This document shows, in pieces, positions 23,813-32,781 of a stretch of 34,725 bases of DNA. The stretch lies in assembly GCA_947372235.1 (NCBI GenBank), contig CANBSW010000032.1:1-34725 (forward strand), in the 5' to 3' direction. The stretch is from Chitinophagaceae bacterium. Lineage in GTDB: Bacteria; Bacteroidota; Bacteroidia; Chitinophagales; Chitinophagaceae. The translations under genes and the position numbers were made by a program. The notes beneath the pieces were generated by a model. It made no database searches. It was given only the letters and a program-made list of their open reading frames with translations, and was not told where the DNA came from. Every line of letters begins with the position of its first letter. Positions within the stretch are counted from its first letter, which is position 1.

Positions 23813-25699
23813 TTAGAGATTCACAATCAAAACAGGAATAGGCAATGCATGCCTTACATCCTCAATAGTCTCACCAAAAATATAATCTTTCAATCCGGAA
23901 TGTCTGTGCGCACCCATTACCAGCATATCTGCATTGGATTCTTTTACAATACGGATGATTTCTTTTACGCGGTTTTGGTAGCCGATATGATATTCAACTT
24001 TGTATCCTTTTTCCTGTAACTGTAGCACATAGTTTTGCAATCTTTCCCTGTCGCGCCGTGTTTCATCATCATCACTGGCTTCGCCAAGATAGCGGGCAGA
24101 AACACTTTCTACTACGTGCAATAAAATATATGTGACTGATTCATGCCCTTGTGCCAATGCATAGGCGATCAGTTTTTCATCGGCAGCAGAAAAATCAAGC
24201 GACACTGCAATACGGCTGGTTTGTTTTACTACCAAACTACCAAGTGTAATCGTTTCTCCATGCATAACGGCACGCAATTTTTGTCTTCTTTTTTTAGCAA
24301 GTGGCAAAAAGGTCATGGTAATAAACAACCATACAAATGCAATGATGGCCAGCACCAGTAAGGCTTTCCAATACCACATTGCATCAGACTCAAATAATTT
24401 TATCGTTTCCTCCCCTACCAATTTTACATTGAGGAAAACCAAAACGATGGCCACCAGCCAGGCGGCAATTTTTACATGCATTTTAATAGCAAACTCACCC
24501 ATGGTCTGTTTATCACTCACAAAATGGATCAGAGGAATTACGGCAAATCCTAATTGTAAGCTCAATATCACCTGACTAAAAACCAGCAGGTCATCCACTT
24601 TTTGTTCACCATACAATAAGATCACCAATACTGCAGGGATGATGGCAATCAACCGGGTTAACAATCTTCGTAACCATGGATTGATCCGTAATTGAAGATA
24701 TCCTTCCATCACAATTTGCCCGGCAAGTGTTCCTGTGAGTGTGGAACTTTGTCCGGCAGCGATCAATGCTACAGCAAATAAAATCGGTGCCATTTTGCTG
24801 CCTAATAAAGGAGCCAGTAATCTGTGTGCATCCTGGATCTGTGCCACATCCGTATTGCCTGAAGTAAAGAAAACGCTTGCTGCCAATATCAATATCGCTG
24901 CATTCACAAAAAAAGCAGCATTCAATGCAATCGTACTATCGATGATATTGTATTTGATGGCCCGTAAAATTCCTTTTTTATCATTGCTGATCTTTCGCGT
25001 TTGTACCAATGCAGAATGCAGGTATAAATTATGTGGCATCACAGTTGCCCCAATAATACCAACCGCAATGTATAAAGCTTCATGATTTAAGGCAGTGGGC
25101 ACAAACCCTTTTACCACTGCACCCATATCCGGCTTTGCCAATAAGATCTCCACCAGAAATGAACAACCGATGATCATTACCAATGCAATAATAAAAGCCT
25201 CCATTTTGCGGATGCCGTATCGCTGTAAAATGAGGAATAGAAATGTATCTAACACAGTGATGATCGTTCCCCATATTAAGGGTAAACCCGTTAACAAATG
25301 AATACCTATGGCCATACCCAATACTTCTGCCAGATCGCAGGCGGCAATGGCCAATTCGGCAAGGATGTATAAACAGAAATTAACAAGTGGAGGATACGCT
25401 TCGCGGTTGGCTTGTGCCAGATCTCTTCTTCTTACGATACCTAAACGGGCACTCAGGCTTTGCAGTAAAAGCGCCATCAGGTTGCTCATCAGCAAAACCC
25501 AGATCAACTGGTATCCAAATTTTGCACCACCCTGCAGATCGGTGGCCCAGTTTCCGGGATCCATATAACCTACACTTACCAAATAAGCCGGGCCTATATA
25601 TGCCAATATTCTTCGCCAGCCTTTTCTGGGGGCCGTGGTATCTACCGATTCATGTACTTCGCTGAGAGATTGATCGCTGTGTGACTGGTTCATCATCAT
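23813..25699 (-). CDS. mntH: Nramp divalent-metal transporter fused to a universal-stress-protein domain
   Basis: The 628-residue protein starts at one of three consecutive ATGs (25699, 25696 or 25693). Residues about 30-450 are an Nramp/MntH transporter with some 11 membrane segments and both metal-site motifs: DPGNW in helix 1 and MPHNLYLHS in helix 6. Residues about 475-628 form a soluble UspA-type domain (SRIAVSLDFSAADEKLIAYA to MGAHRHSGLKDYIFGETIED), with the G-x2-G-x9-G-(S/T)-like nucleotide loop and the final IPVLIVNL strand. The transporter should import Mn(II) or Fe(II) with protons; the cytoplasmic Usp domain may sense ATP or AMP. The gene follows mntR by one base, so MntR most likely controls it. 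Nramp-Usp fusions are known in Bacteroidota but their use is not explained. Confidence 0.93.
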   Translation of the reverse strand: MMMNQSHSDQSLSEVHESVDTTAPRKGWRRILAYIGPAYLVSVGYMDPGNWATDLQGGAKFGYQLIWVLLMSNLMALLLQSLSARLGIVRRRDLAQANREAYPPLVNFCLYILAELAIAACDLAEVLGMAIGIHLLTGLPLIWGTIITVLDTFLFLILQRYGIRKMEAFIIALVMIIGCSFLVEILLAKPDMGAVVKGFVPTALNHEALYIAVGIIGATVMPHNLYLHSALVQTRKISNDKKGILRAIKYNIIDSTIALNAAFFVNAAILILAASVFFTSGNTDVAQIQDAHRLLAPLLGSKMAPILFAVALIAAGQSSTLTGTLAGQIVMEGYLQLRINPWLRRLLTRLIAIIPAVLVILLYGEQKVDDLLVFSQVILSLQLGFAVIPLIHFVSDKQTMGEFAIKMHVKIAAWLVAIVLVFLNVKLVGEETIKLFESDAMWYWKALLVLAIIAFVWLFITMTFLPLAKKRRQKLRAVMHGETITLGSLVVKQTSRIAVSLDFSAADEKLIAYALAQGHESVTYILLHVVESVSARYLGEASDDDETRRDRERLQNYVLQLQEKGYKVEYHIGYQNRVKEIIRIVKESNADMLVMGAHRHSGLKDYIFGETIEDVRHALPIPVLIVNL

Positions 25700-25700
25700 C

Positions 25701-26360
25701 TTACACAATTTTTACAAACAATGCCTGCGCCAGTTGCTGACTGATGGTGAATGCATTCTGGTTCTTAATTTTTATTTCTATGGAATGATCAAAGCTGAAT
25801 GTTTTCTTTACCTCCAGCCTGGTACCTATTCCGATATTTTTATGTTTGAGAAGTTCCAGCAATTCGGTAGACTGGCTCCCCACCCCTGTTACCTCCGCCA
25901 TTTTATTAATTGAAAGATCTATCAGGTTGATATGTTGCTGCACCGCCATTTTACCATTACTGTCCGGTATCGGATCGCCATGCGGGTCAAATTTGGGATG
26001 CCCAAGAAACGCATCTAATTTTTCTACCAGCTTTTTACTGCTGATATGTTCGAGTTCTTCCGCTACTTCATGCACTTCATCCCAGCCAAATTGCAGGGTA
26101 TCTACCAGAAAATACTCCCAAAGCCTGTGTTTACGCACTATACCAAGGGCAAGTTTCTTGCCCTCTGCACTTAACCTTACTCCTTTGTATTTTTCATAAC
26201 TAAGCAGTTTCTTGGTCTTCAGTTTCTTCAGCATATCTGTTACCGATGCCGCTTTTGTATGTAATTCGGCAGCCAGTTCGTTTGTAGAAACCGTTCCCTC
26301 CGCATGCTGCAGGTGAAAAATGGCTTTGATATAATTTTCTTCCGTAATTGAAAAACTCAT
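25701..26360 (-). CDS. mntR: MntR/DtxR-family metal-dependent repressor
   Basis: The 219-residue protein has an N-terminal winged helix (EENYIKAIFHLQHAEGTVST to LSYEKYKGVRLSAEGKKLA), a dimerisation and metal-binding domain with HEVAEELEHISSKKLVEKLD and GHPKFDPHGDPIP, and a C-terminal SH3-like FeoA domain (about 150-219). This is the three-domain DtxR layout. It should bind Mn(II) or Fe(II) and repress its own operon when metal is plentiful. The stop is followed after one base by the mntH start. A perfect interrupted palindrome upstream (26377-26392) is the likely operator. Confidence 0.93.
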   Translation of the reverse strand: MSFSITEENYIKAIFHLQHAEGTVSTNELAAELHTKAASVTDMLKKLKTKKLLSYEKYKGVRLSAEGKKLALGIVRKHRLWEYFLVDTLQFGWDEVHEVAEELEHISSKKLVEKLDAFLGHPKFDPHGDPIPDSNGKMAVQQHINLIDLSINKMAEVTGVGSQSTELLELLKHKNIGIGTRLEVKKTFSFDHSIEIKIKNQNAFTISQQLAQALFVKIV

Positions 26361-26376
26361 ACCCTCTAAAATTAAA

Positions 26377-26392
26377 TTTAGACAAATCTAAA
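26377..26392. promoter_or_regulatory. Candidate MntR operator
   Basis: TTTAGACAAATCTAAA is a perfect palindrome with 6-bp arms and a 4-bp spacer, 17-32 bp upstream of the mntR start and 76 bp upstream of the divergent lipoprotein gene. DtxR/MntR boxes are AT-rich palindromes with TTAG...CTAA halves, so this fits in form and place. Confidence 0.6.
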
Positions 26393-26467
26393 AATAATAA
26401 TCCATTAATTACGCCACAATTCAATCACTTGTGCCGAAACACTTATTTTTATACCAAATAACCGGTT

Positions 26468-27418
26468 ATGAGAAATTGCCTGCCATTATTATGTATACTG
26501 ATATTATGGGGTTGCAAAGACAAAAAAGCGGATCTATCCGGAGAAGTTCCTGTGAAACTGAGTGATTTTATGGCTGCATTTCCAAAGATCACCCCACCTT
26601 ACTCAGTGGCGGATACCAATATCGCCAAAGCAGGCGATACAATCACCATCGGTTATAAGGCCTTTACTCAATTCTTCCCCGACAGTACACTTGTTCCTAT
26701 GGTGGGTAACAATAAAAAACTCACAATCCATCCGGTAGGACTTATAGAAAAAGATAAAGAGAATTATTTGCTGGTCAATATATCCACACAAAAAAAGATC
26801 ACACATTTAGCCTTATTTGTAACCGATAAAAAAAACAAATACCTCGGCTCAAAAGAATTACTGGGTTCTTATCATGATGATGAATATGTGCATACTGTTT
26901 CAGTAAACAGAGAACCTACCTTTCTGATCAGCAAAGAAAAAATGGGAAGTGACAATACTATTCATTTTTCAAGAACAGGATGGGTATATAGCCCTTCATC
27001 ATCTTCCTTTATGGTAGTGATCAATGATTCTAATGAAGACCCTCAAAGAGCCGACATCATTAATCCGATAGATACTTTTCCAAGAAAAAATAAATTAAGC
27101 GGCGATTATGTACAGGATAAAAAGAATTTTATTTCTATCCGCGATACCAAGAAACCAAATGTTTATGAGTTCTTCATCCACTTCGAAAAAAATGAAGGCA
27201 GTTGTACCGGCGAATTAAAAGGCGAATTAAAAATGAAAGATGCTGTCACCGCCATTTTCTCAGAAAATGGCGATCCCTGTGTGATCGATTTTCGTTTTGA
27301 AGGAAATGAGATCATTTTAAAAGAAAAAGGCAGCTGTGGTAACCATCGTGGCATCAAGTGTTATTTTGATGATACGTTTGTAAAAAAGAAAGAACCCAAA
27401 AGCAAAAAGAACAGATGA
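26468..27418 (+). CDS. Hypothetical lipoprotein with C-terminal cysteine-pair domain
   Basis: The 316-residue protein has a short lipoprotein signal (MRNCLPLLCILILWGC, cysteine at 16). The middle (about 30-200) looks beta-rich and matches no family I recognise. The C-terminal part (about 210-305: GDYVQDKKNFISIRD, then EGSCTGELKGELKM, NGDPCVIDF and GSCGNHRGIKCYF) has four cysteines likely to form two disulfides. It resembles a small C-terminal domain found in several Bacteroidota secreted proteins, sometimes linked with lysozyme-inhibitor-like annotations; I treat that as a guess. It is divergent from mntR, sharing the 107-bp region with the palindromic operator, so metal control is possible. 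Confidence 0.7.
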   Translation: MRNCLPLLCILILWGCKDKKADLSGEVPVKLSDFMAAFPKITPPYSVADTNIAKAGDTITIGYKAFTQFFPDSTLVPMVGNNKKLTIHPVGLIEKDKENYLLVNISTQKKITHLALFVTDKKNKYLGSKELLGSYHDDEYVHTVSVNREPTFLISKEKMGSDNTIHFSRTGWVYSPSSSSFMVVINDSNEDPQRADIINPIDTFPRKNKLSGDYVQDKKNFISIRDTKKPNVYEFFIHFEKNEGSCTGELKGELKMKDAVTAIFSENGDPCVIDFRFEGNEIILKEKGSCGNHRGIKCYFDDTFVKKKEPKSKKNR

Positions 27419-27426
27419 ATACAATT

Positions 27427-27545
27427 CGTCATTGCGAGGAACGAAGCAATCTGTGTCACAAAGCTTACTCTGTTATTAGAAATACAGACTGCTTGCGCCA
27501 CCGCTAAACTAAAGCCACACCTGATCGTTCCACGCAGTTTCGCAA
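27427..27545 (+). repeat. Dispersed GCGAGGAACGA-type repeat with inverted partner
   Basis: CGTCATTGCGAGGAACGA starts at 27427 and leads into AGCAATCTGT (27445-27454), which pairs at 9 of 10 positions with ACAGACTGCT (27484-27493). TCGTTCC at 27535-27541 is the inverse of GGAACGA. The core CGTCA...TTGCGAGGAACGA returns at 29956-29979 behind ubiX. This word is common in intergenic repeats of many bacteria. Confidence 0.6.
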
Positions 27546-27648
27546 CTCATTCATATTTGATTAATCCAATAACACATTGTGTACAAAATACATTCCTCAT
27601 AAATAGCCTATATTGCACCGCTAAATTGTTAACCAAACAAACCCCTAA

Positions 27649-29304
27649 ATGAATTTTCGTAACTATCAGGTCCCTTACCAGATCAACGATGAGTATGCTA
27701 AGAAAGCAGCTTATTTTTCAATGGAATTTGCGATTCACCAACCTTTAAAAATATATAGCGGCGGACTGGGCTTTTTGGCCGGATCGCATTTACGCAGTGC
27801 TTTTGAATTACGCCAGAATATGATCGGTATAGGAATCCTTTGGAAATATGGATACTACGATCAGACCCGTAACCAGGATCAAACATTACAGGCCACTTTC
27901 ATGGAAAAGAATTACAGTTTCCTGGAAGATACCGGCATCAAATTTCAGATCCTGATACATGAGCATCCGGTTTGGGTTAAAGCATGGTATTTGAATCCGG
28001 ATACTTTTTGCAGTGCGCCTTTATTCCTGTTAAGTACTGATCTTCCAGAGAACGATTATGTTTCTCAAACCATTACTCACCGTTTATATGATGCAAACGT
28101 TGCAACTAAAGTAGCTCAGTTTATATTGCTTGGTGTTGGTGGAGCAAAACTGGTTGATGAATTGGGATTCAACCCGGATGTTTATCACCTTAATGAAGCG
28201 CATGGCATCTCTGCAGCATTCTATCTCTTAAATAAATTCAAGAGTCTTTCAAAAGTAAAAGAGCATCTTGTTTTTACTACTCATACTCCGGAAGAAGCAG
28301 GTAATGAAAAACACGATATCTATCTCTGTAATAAAATGAGTTATTTCTGTGGATTGAGTATTGATGAGGTTCGCAAAATAACCGGCATTAAAGATGATCA
28401 GTTCAATCACTCATTGGCAGCACTTCGTTTTGCCAGAAAGGCCAATGGTGTTTCTGCCTTGCATGGCGTTGTAAGCCGTGAAATGTGGAGTCATTATGAA
28501 GGAATTTGTCCGATCGCTTCTATTACTAATGCACAAAACTGGCGTTACTGGGCTGATAAACAGATCTACAAAGCCATGGAAGAGGGCAATGACCTTGCTT
28601 TCGATGACCGCAAAGTATTTCTGAAGAAAAGGGCATTTGAAATTGTGGCAGATCAAACAGGAAAGATCTTTGATCCGAATGTATTAACCATTGTTTGGGC
28701 GCGCCGTTTTGCAGGTTACAAACGTGCAGATATGCTTACCTATGATATGGATCGTTTTGAAAAATTATTAAGCAGTACCAAATATCCCGTTCAGATCATC
28801 TGGGCCGGAAAGCCTTACCCGGCTGATTACCCGGCCATCTCTCAATTCAATAACCTCGTTCACCTGAGCAAGAAATATAAAAATGTTGCGGTGATGATCG
28901 GTTATGAACTGGCGCTGAGCAAACGTATGAAACAGGCTGCAGATATCTGGTTGAACAACCCACGCGTACCTCGCGAAGCATCCGGAACAAGTGGTATGAC
29001 AGCCGCCATGAATGGAGCCGTAAACTTCTCAACAGATGATGGATGGATACCTGAATTTATTAACCATGGCAACAATGGTTTTGTGGTTCCTAAAGCAGAT
29101 TATGCAAACATGACGGTACATGAACAGGATGAATATGATCTGAACAAAGCTTACGAAATTCTTGAGCAACAGATCCTTCCTTTATACTACGATAACTTTG
29201 AAACCTGGAGACAGATCCAGAAAAATGGTATGCGTGATGTAAGATTCCAGTTCGACAGTAACCGGATGGCACACGAATATTATGAGATCATGTATAAAGG
29301 TTAA
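27649..29304 (+). CDS. Short alpha-glucan phosphorylase-like protein (GT35) lacking the PLP lysine
   Basis: The 551-residue protein follows the short alpha-glucan phosphorylase family: MEFAIHQPLKIYSGGLGFLAG (25-45), VYHLNEAHG, FTTHTPEEAGNEKHD, WARRFAGYKRADML (350-363, with the basic residues that hold phosphate in phosphorylases) and REASGTSGM (442-450). In active phosphorylases this last motif continues with the lysine that forms the PLP Schiff base (GTGNMK or GTSGMK). Here the next residue is threonine (T451, ACA at 28999-29001), followed by AAMNGAVNF. The rest of the fold looks intact, so this is not a degraded gene. It may use another donor, bind PLP non-covalently, or be a regulatory paralogue. 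No glgA, glgB or glgX is adjacent. Confidence 0.9.
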   Translation: MNFRNYQVPYQINDEYAKKAAYFSMEFAIHQPLKIYSGGLGFLAGSHLRSAFELRQNMIGIGILWKYGYYDQTRNQDQTLQATFMEKNYSFLEDTGIKFQILIHEHPVWVKAWYLNPDTFCSAPLFLLSTDLPENDYVSQTITHRLYDANVATKVAQFILLGVGGAKLVDELGFNPDVYHLNEAHGISAAFYLLNKFKSLSKVKEHLVFTTHTPEEAGNEKHDIYLCNKMSYFCGLSIDEVRKITGIKDDQFNHSLAALRFARKANGVSALHGVVSREMWSHYEGICPIASITNAQNWRYWADKQIYKAMEEGNDLAFDDRKVFLKKRAFEIVADQTGKIFDPNVLTIVWARRFAGYKRADMLTYDMDRFEKLLSSTKYPVQIIWAGKPYPADYPAISQFNNLVHLSKKYKNVAVMIGYELALSKRMKQAADIWLNNPRVPREASGTSGMTAAMNGAVNFSTDDGWIPEFINHGNNGFVVPKADYANMTVHEQDEYDLNKAYEILEQQILPLYYDNFETWRQIQKNGMRDVRFQFDSNRMAHEYYEIMYKG

Positions 29305-29321
29305 ACAAAAGCACACAAGTT

Positions 29322-29381
29322 AAAGTCAAAATTAAAAAGTCAAAATTGAAACACTAATTTTGACTTTTTAATTTTGACTTT
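29322..29381. repeat. Perfect 26-bp palindrome of heptamers between the phosphorylase-like gene and ubiX
   Basis: 29322-29347 is perfectly complementary to 29356-29381 around an 8-nt loop. Each arm alternates two heptamers (AAAGTCA and AAATTAA), so it has period 7/14. On the plus strand it runs into TTTAATTTTC, so it could end transcription of the phosphorylase-like gene 18 bp after its stop, just before ubiX. Confidence 0.85.
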
Positions 29382-29394
29382 TTAATTTTCTCAA

Positions 29395-29955
29395 ATGCCC
29401 AACAAGATCGCAGTAGCCATCACCGGAGCCAGTGGAGCCATTTATGCGAAAGTGTTATTGGACAAACTTGTACAACTTAACGAGCAATACGAAGAAGTGA
29501 GTATTGTAATGAGTAAAAACGCCCGGGAGATCTGGCAAACAGAATTGGCAAATACAGATTACCTCAACTACCCTTTCCGTCATTTTGATAAATACGATTT
29601 CTCGGCACCTTTTGCATCAGGCTCTGCACGATATAATGTTTTGATTGTAGCACCTTGCAGTATGGGAACCTTAGGAAGAATTGCTCACGGAGTTAGTGAT
29701 GATCTTGTTACCCGCGCTGCAGATGTGATCTTAAAAGAAAGACGCAAATTAATATTGATGGTGAGAGATACGCCATATAGCTTAATCCATATTAAAAACA
29801 TGGAAACAGTTACATTGTCCGGCGGGATTATTTGTCCGGCAACACCTTCGTTCTATTCAAATCCAAAAACAATTGAAGAAGTTGCCGCAACAGTGGTTGA
29901 CAGAGTGTTGGATTTAGCTGGATTGGATATTCAAAGTTTTCGTTGGGGAAAATAA
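29395..29955 (+). CDS. ubiX: UbiX-family flavin prenyltransferase
   Basis: The 186-residue protein matches UbiX/Pad1, which prenylates FMN with dimethylallyl phosphate to make the prFMN cofactor of UbiD decarboxylases. Present are the N-terminal FMN loop (VAITGASGAIYAKVLLD), VAPCSMGTLGRIAHGVSDDL and LMVRDTPYSLIHIKNM, with the serine and arginine that contact the phosphates. Length and motifs are complete. A UbiD partner is not in the window. In menaquinone-using Bacteroidota, UbiX supports the UbiD-like step of menaquinone synthesis. It is followed by a dispersed repeat and a strong terminator. Confidence 0.94.
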   Translation: MPNKIAVAITGASGAIYAKVLLDKLVQLNEQYEEVSIVMSKNAREIWQTELANTDYLNYPFRHFDKYDFSAPFASGSARYNVLIVAPCSMGTLGRIAHGVSDDLVTRAADVILKERRKLILMVRDTPYSLIHIKNMETVTLSGGIICPATPSFYSNPKTIEEVAATVVDRVLDLAGLDIQSFRWGK

Positions 29956-29979
29956 CGTCAATTGCGAGGAACGACGCAA
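29956..29979 (+). repeat. Second copy of the GCGAGGAACGA-type dispersed repeat
   Basis: CGTCAATTGCGAGGAACGA begins on the base after the ubiX stop codon and runs into GCAA at the foot of the terminator stem. It matches the core at 27427 over about 18 positions. Confidence 0.6.
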
Positions 29980-30006
29980 AAATCCCCGCAAACAGCGGGG
30001 ATTTTT
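29978..30006. terminator. Rho-independent terminator between ubiX and clpC
   Basis: AAAAATCCCCGC (29978-29989) pairs perfectly with GCGGGGATTTTT (29995-30006) around AAACA, followed by TT on the plus strand and flanked by T residues on the minus strand. It serves both convergent genes. Confidence 0.92.
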
Positions 30007-30028
30007 TTATGGGTACTCTGTACTTACT

Positions 30029-32587
30029 TTATTGCTTGGTTTCCTCGGCCTCTTCTTCCACTCTCTTTTGAAAATTGAAGATGATCTTACCGGATTCTTT
30101 ATCAAAATCAGCTATCAGCAGATCTCCGTTTTTGATATTGAAATTCAGGATCTCTTCTGCCAAAGGATCTTCCAGGTATTTCTGGATGGCCCTGTGTAAA
30201 GGCCTTGCACCAAACTGAGCATCGTAACCTTTGTCTGCAATGAATTCTTTGGCTTCGGGTGTTAACTCCAACGAAAAACCTAAATTTAACAACCGCTTGG
30301 AAACATTCTTCATCAGGATATCAATGATGTTGAAGATATTGTCTTTGCTCAATGAATTGAATACCACCACATCATCGATCCTGTTTAAAAACTCAGGTGA
30401 GAAAGTACGCTTCAATGCTTTTTCAATCACTGCTTTGCTGTTCTCTTCTGCATTCTGCATACGGGTGGCTGTAGCAAATCCAACACCATCTCCAAACTCT
30501 TTCAACTGGCGTACACCAATATTGGAAGTCATGATGATCATGGTATTTTTAAAATCCACTTTTCTTCCCAATCCGTCCGTTAACTGACCGTCATCCAATA
30601 CCTGTAACAGAATATTGTAGATATCCGGATGCGCTTTTTCAATCTCATCCAACAAGATCACACAATAAGGTTTGCGGCGTACTTTTTCAGTCAACTGTCC
30701 ACCTTCTTCATAACCCACATAACCCGGAGGTGCACCAATTAAACGGCTCACCGTAAATTTCTCCATATACTCACTCATATCGATCCGTATCAAAGAATCT
30801 TCTGAATCGAACATATAACGGGCCAAAGCACGGGCCAATTCTGTTTTACCCACACCGGTAGGGCCGAGGAAAATAAAGGTTCCTATCGGCTTCTTAGGGT
30901 CTTTAAGACCCACCCTGTTTCGCTGAATGGCTTTTACCACTTTCTGGATGGCTTCATCCTGACCAACCACCATATCCTTCATATCATCACCCATTCTGCG
31001 TAGTTTCTCTGTTTCGGCCTGTACCATGCGTTTTACAGGGATACCGGTCATCATACTCACTACTTCCGCAATATTCTCTTCTGTGATAGGGTAACGCTTG
31101 TGCTTACTCTCTTCCTCCCATTGGCCTTTGGCTTTTTCAAGCTCTTCACCCAAACGTTTTTCGGTATCACGCAGTGAAGCCGCTTCTTCAAAACGCTGGC
31201 TTTTCACTACTTTATTCTTCTCGTTCTTTACGTCTTCTATTTTCTTTTCCAGTTCCACAATATCCTGCGGCACATTGATGTTTTTCAGGTGTACACGCGC
31301 TCCCACTTCATCCAGCACATCAATCGCTTTATCAGGCAATAACCTGTCGGTCATATATCGGTCACTCAGTTTCACACAGGCATCAATGGCATCATCACCA
31401 TAAGTTACATTGTGAAAATCTTCGTATTTGGATTTGATATTGTTTAAAATCAGAATCGTTTCGTCAACACTTGGCGGCTCAATTAATACTTTCTGGAAAC
31501 GACGATCCAATGCGCCATCTTTCTCAATATACATTCTGTACTCATCCAGTGTAGAAGCACCAATACATTGCAGTTCTCCCCTGGCCAATGCCGGTTTGAA
31601 TATATTGGATGCATCCAGTGAACCGCTGGCACCACCGGCGCCAACAATGGTATGGATCTCGTCAATGAAAAGAATCACATCCCTGTTCTTCTCCAGTTCA
31701 TTCATGATCGCTTTCATCCTTTCTTCAAACTGGCCGCGGTATTTGGTACCGGCAACGAGTGCCGCAAGGTCAAGTGAGATCACACGTTTATCAAATAATA
31801 CACGGCTTACTTTTCTTTGAACAATTCGCAAAGCCAAGCCTTCTACTATAGCGGTCTTACCCACACCCGGTTCACCAATTAAAATAGGATTGTTCTTTTT
31901 ACGACGGCTAAGAATCTGGCTCACACGTTCAATCTCCGCTTCACGGCCAACAATTGGATCCAATGTTCCGGATTCAGCAAGTTTGGTGATATCCCGTCCA
32001 AAATTATCCAGCACCGGTGTTTTGCTTTTAGCTGCACCAGCCTGTTTGCCACCTGCACGTTGTTGCTGATAGCCCGCACCTCTTTTTTCCTCATCAAACT
32101 CATCATTTTCCTCATCAGAAAAATCACTACGCGGAGGGGGTGGATTGGTTGTACCTACCATACCCAGTTCATTACGGAACAGATCATAATCCACATCAAA
32201 CTGATTAAGGATCTGTGTAGCAATATTTTCTTTGTTTTTAAGGATACTCAACATCAAATGCTCCGTGTCTACCAATGGACTTTTCAGCGCCTTTGCTTCC
32301 AGAACGGTTACACGGATCACTTTTTCTGCCTGCTTGGTCAACGGCAAACTGTTGATATTGGCAATATTCTTACCCGTCTTGTCTTTAACGGCAAGCTCTA
32401 CTTCTTTGCGTAACTCATATAGGTCTACATTGAGTTGCTTCAATACCTTAATGGCCGTGTTATCTCCATCGCGTATCAAACCCAACAATAAATGTTCGGT
32501 GCCTATAAAATCATTACCTAACCTGAGCGCCTCTTCCCTGCTAAAGGAAATGATCTCTTTTACCTGTGTTGAAAAATTATTATCCAT
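30029..32587 (-). CDS. clpC: ATP-dependent Clp protease ATP-binding subunit ClpC
   Basis: The 852-residue AAA+ unfoldase has a repeated N-terminal Clp_N domain (about 1-145, starting [20 protein letters not shown]), a Gln/Gly-rich linker, a first AAA+ module (Walker A GEPGVGKT, Walker B ILFIDEIH), a middle region with a UVR-type coil (about 430-480), and a second AAA+ module ([26 protein letters not shown]). The VGF loop ([12 protein letters not shown]) needed to dock on ClpP is present, so it should feed ClpP rather than act alone like ClpB. It is divergent from the STAS gene; the 194-bp gap holds a palindromic heptad array. Confidence 0.96.
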   Translation of the reverse strand: MDNNFSTQVKEIISFSREEALRLGNDFIGTEHLLLGLIRDGDNTAIKVLKQLNVDLYELRKEVELAVKDKTGKNIANINSLPLTKQAEKVIRVTVLEAKALKSPLVDTEHLMLSILKNKENIATQILNQFDVDYDLFRNELGMVGTTNPPPPRSDFSDEENDEFDEEKRGAGYQQQRAGGKQAGAAKSKTPVLDNFGRDITKLAESGTLDPIVGREAEIERVSQILSRRKKNNPILIGEPGVGKTAIVEGLALRIVQRKVSRVLFDKRVISLDLAALVAGTKYRGQFEERMKAIMNELEKNRDVILFIDEIHTIVGAGGASGSLDASNIFKPALARGELQCIGASTLDEYRMYIEKDGALDRRFQKVLIEPPSVDETILILNNIKSKYEDFHNVTYGDDAIDACVKLSDRYMTDRLLPDKAIDVLDEVGARVHLKNINVPQDIVELEKKIEDVKNEKNKVVKSQRFEEAASLRDTEKRLGEELEKAKGQWEEESKHKRYPITEENIAEVVSMMTGIPVKRMVQAETEKLRRMGDDMKDMVVGQDEAIQKVVKAIQRNRVGLKDPKKPIGTFIFLGPTGVGKTELARALARYMFDSEDSLIRIDMSEYMEKFTVSRLIGAPPGYVGYEEGGQLTEKVRRKPYCVILLDEIEKAHPDIYNILLQVLDDGQLTDGLGRKVDFKNTMIIMTSNIGVRQLKEFGDGVGFATATRMQNAEENSKAVIEKALKRTFSPEFLNRIDDVVVFNSLSKDNIFNIIDILMKNVSKRLLNLGFSLELTPEAKEFIADKGYDAQFGARPLHRAIQKYLEDPLAEEILNFNIKNGDLLIADFDKESGKIIFNFQKRVEEEAEETKQ

Positions 32588-32669
32588 GGCCTAATTTGGA
32601 TTTATACAATTATAACGAATATTTTTGAGTGAAGTTGTGTAGCAGTTATGCACACAATGTTAATCTATA

Positions 32670-32748
32670 GTGAGCTGTTAGCTTTGAGCTATTAGCTGCA
32701 AGCTTTTGAGCGTTTTTGCTTACAGCTTGCAGCTAATAGCTAACGGCT
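32670..32748. repeat. Palindromic AGCT-heptad array upstream of clpC and the STAS gene
   Basis: AGCT recurs every 7 nt at 32673, 32680, 32687, 32694 and 32701, and again at 32724, 32731 and 32738. A perfect 18-bp inverted repeat (32687-32704 with 32724-32741) is extended on both sides with a 7-nt slippage. It lies in a divergent promoter region, unlike the other arrays. Confidence 0.85.
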
Positions 32749-32781
32749 TACATTTAGTGTTATTAGTTAAACCCGTAAAAT

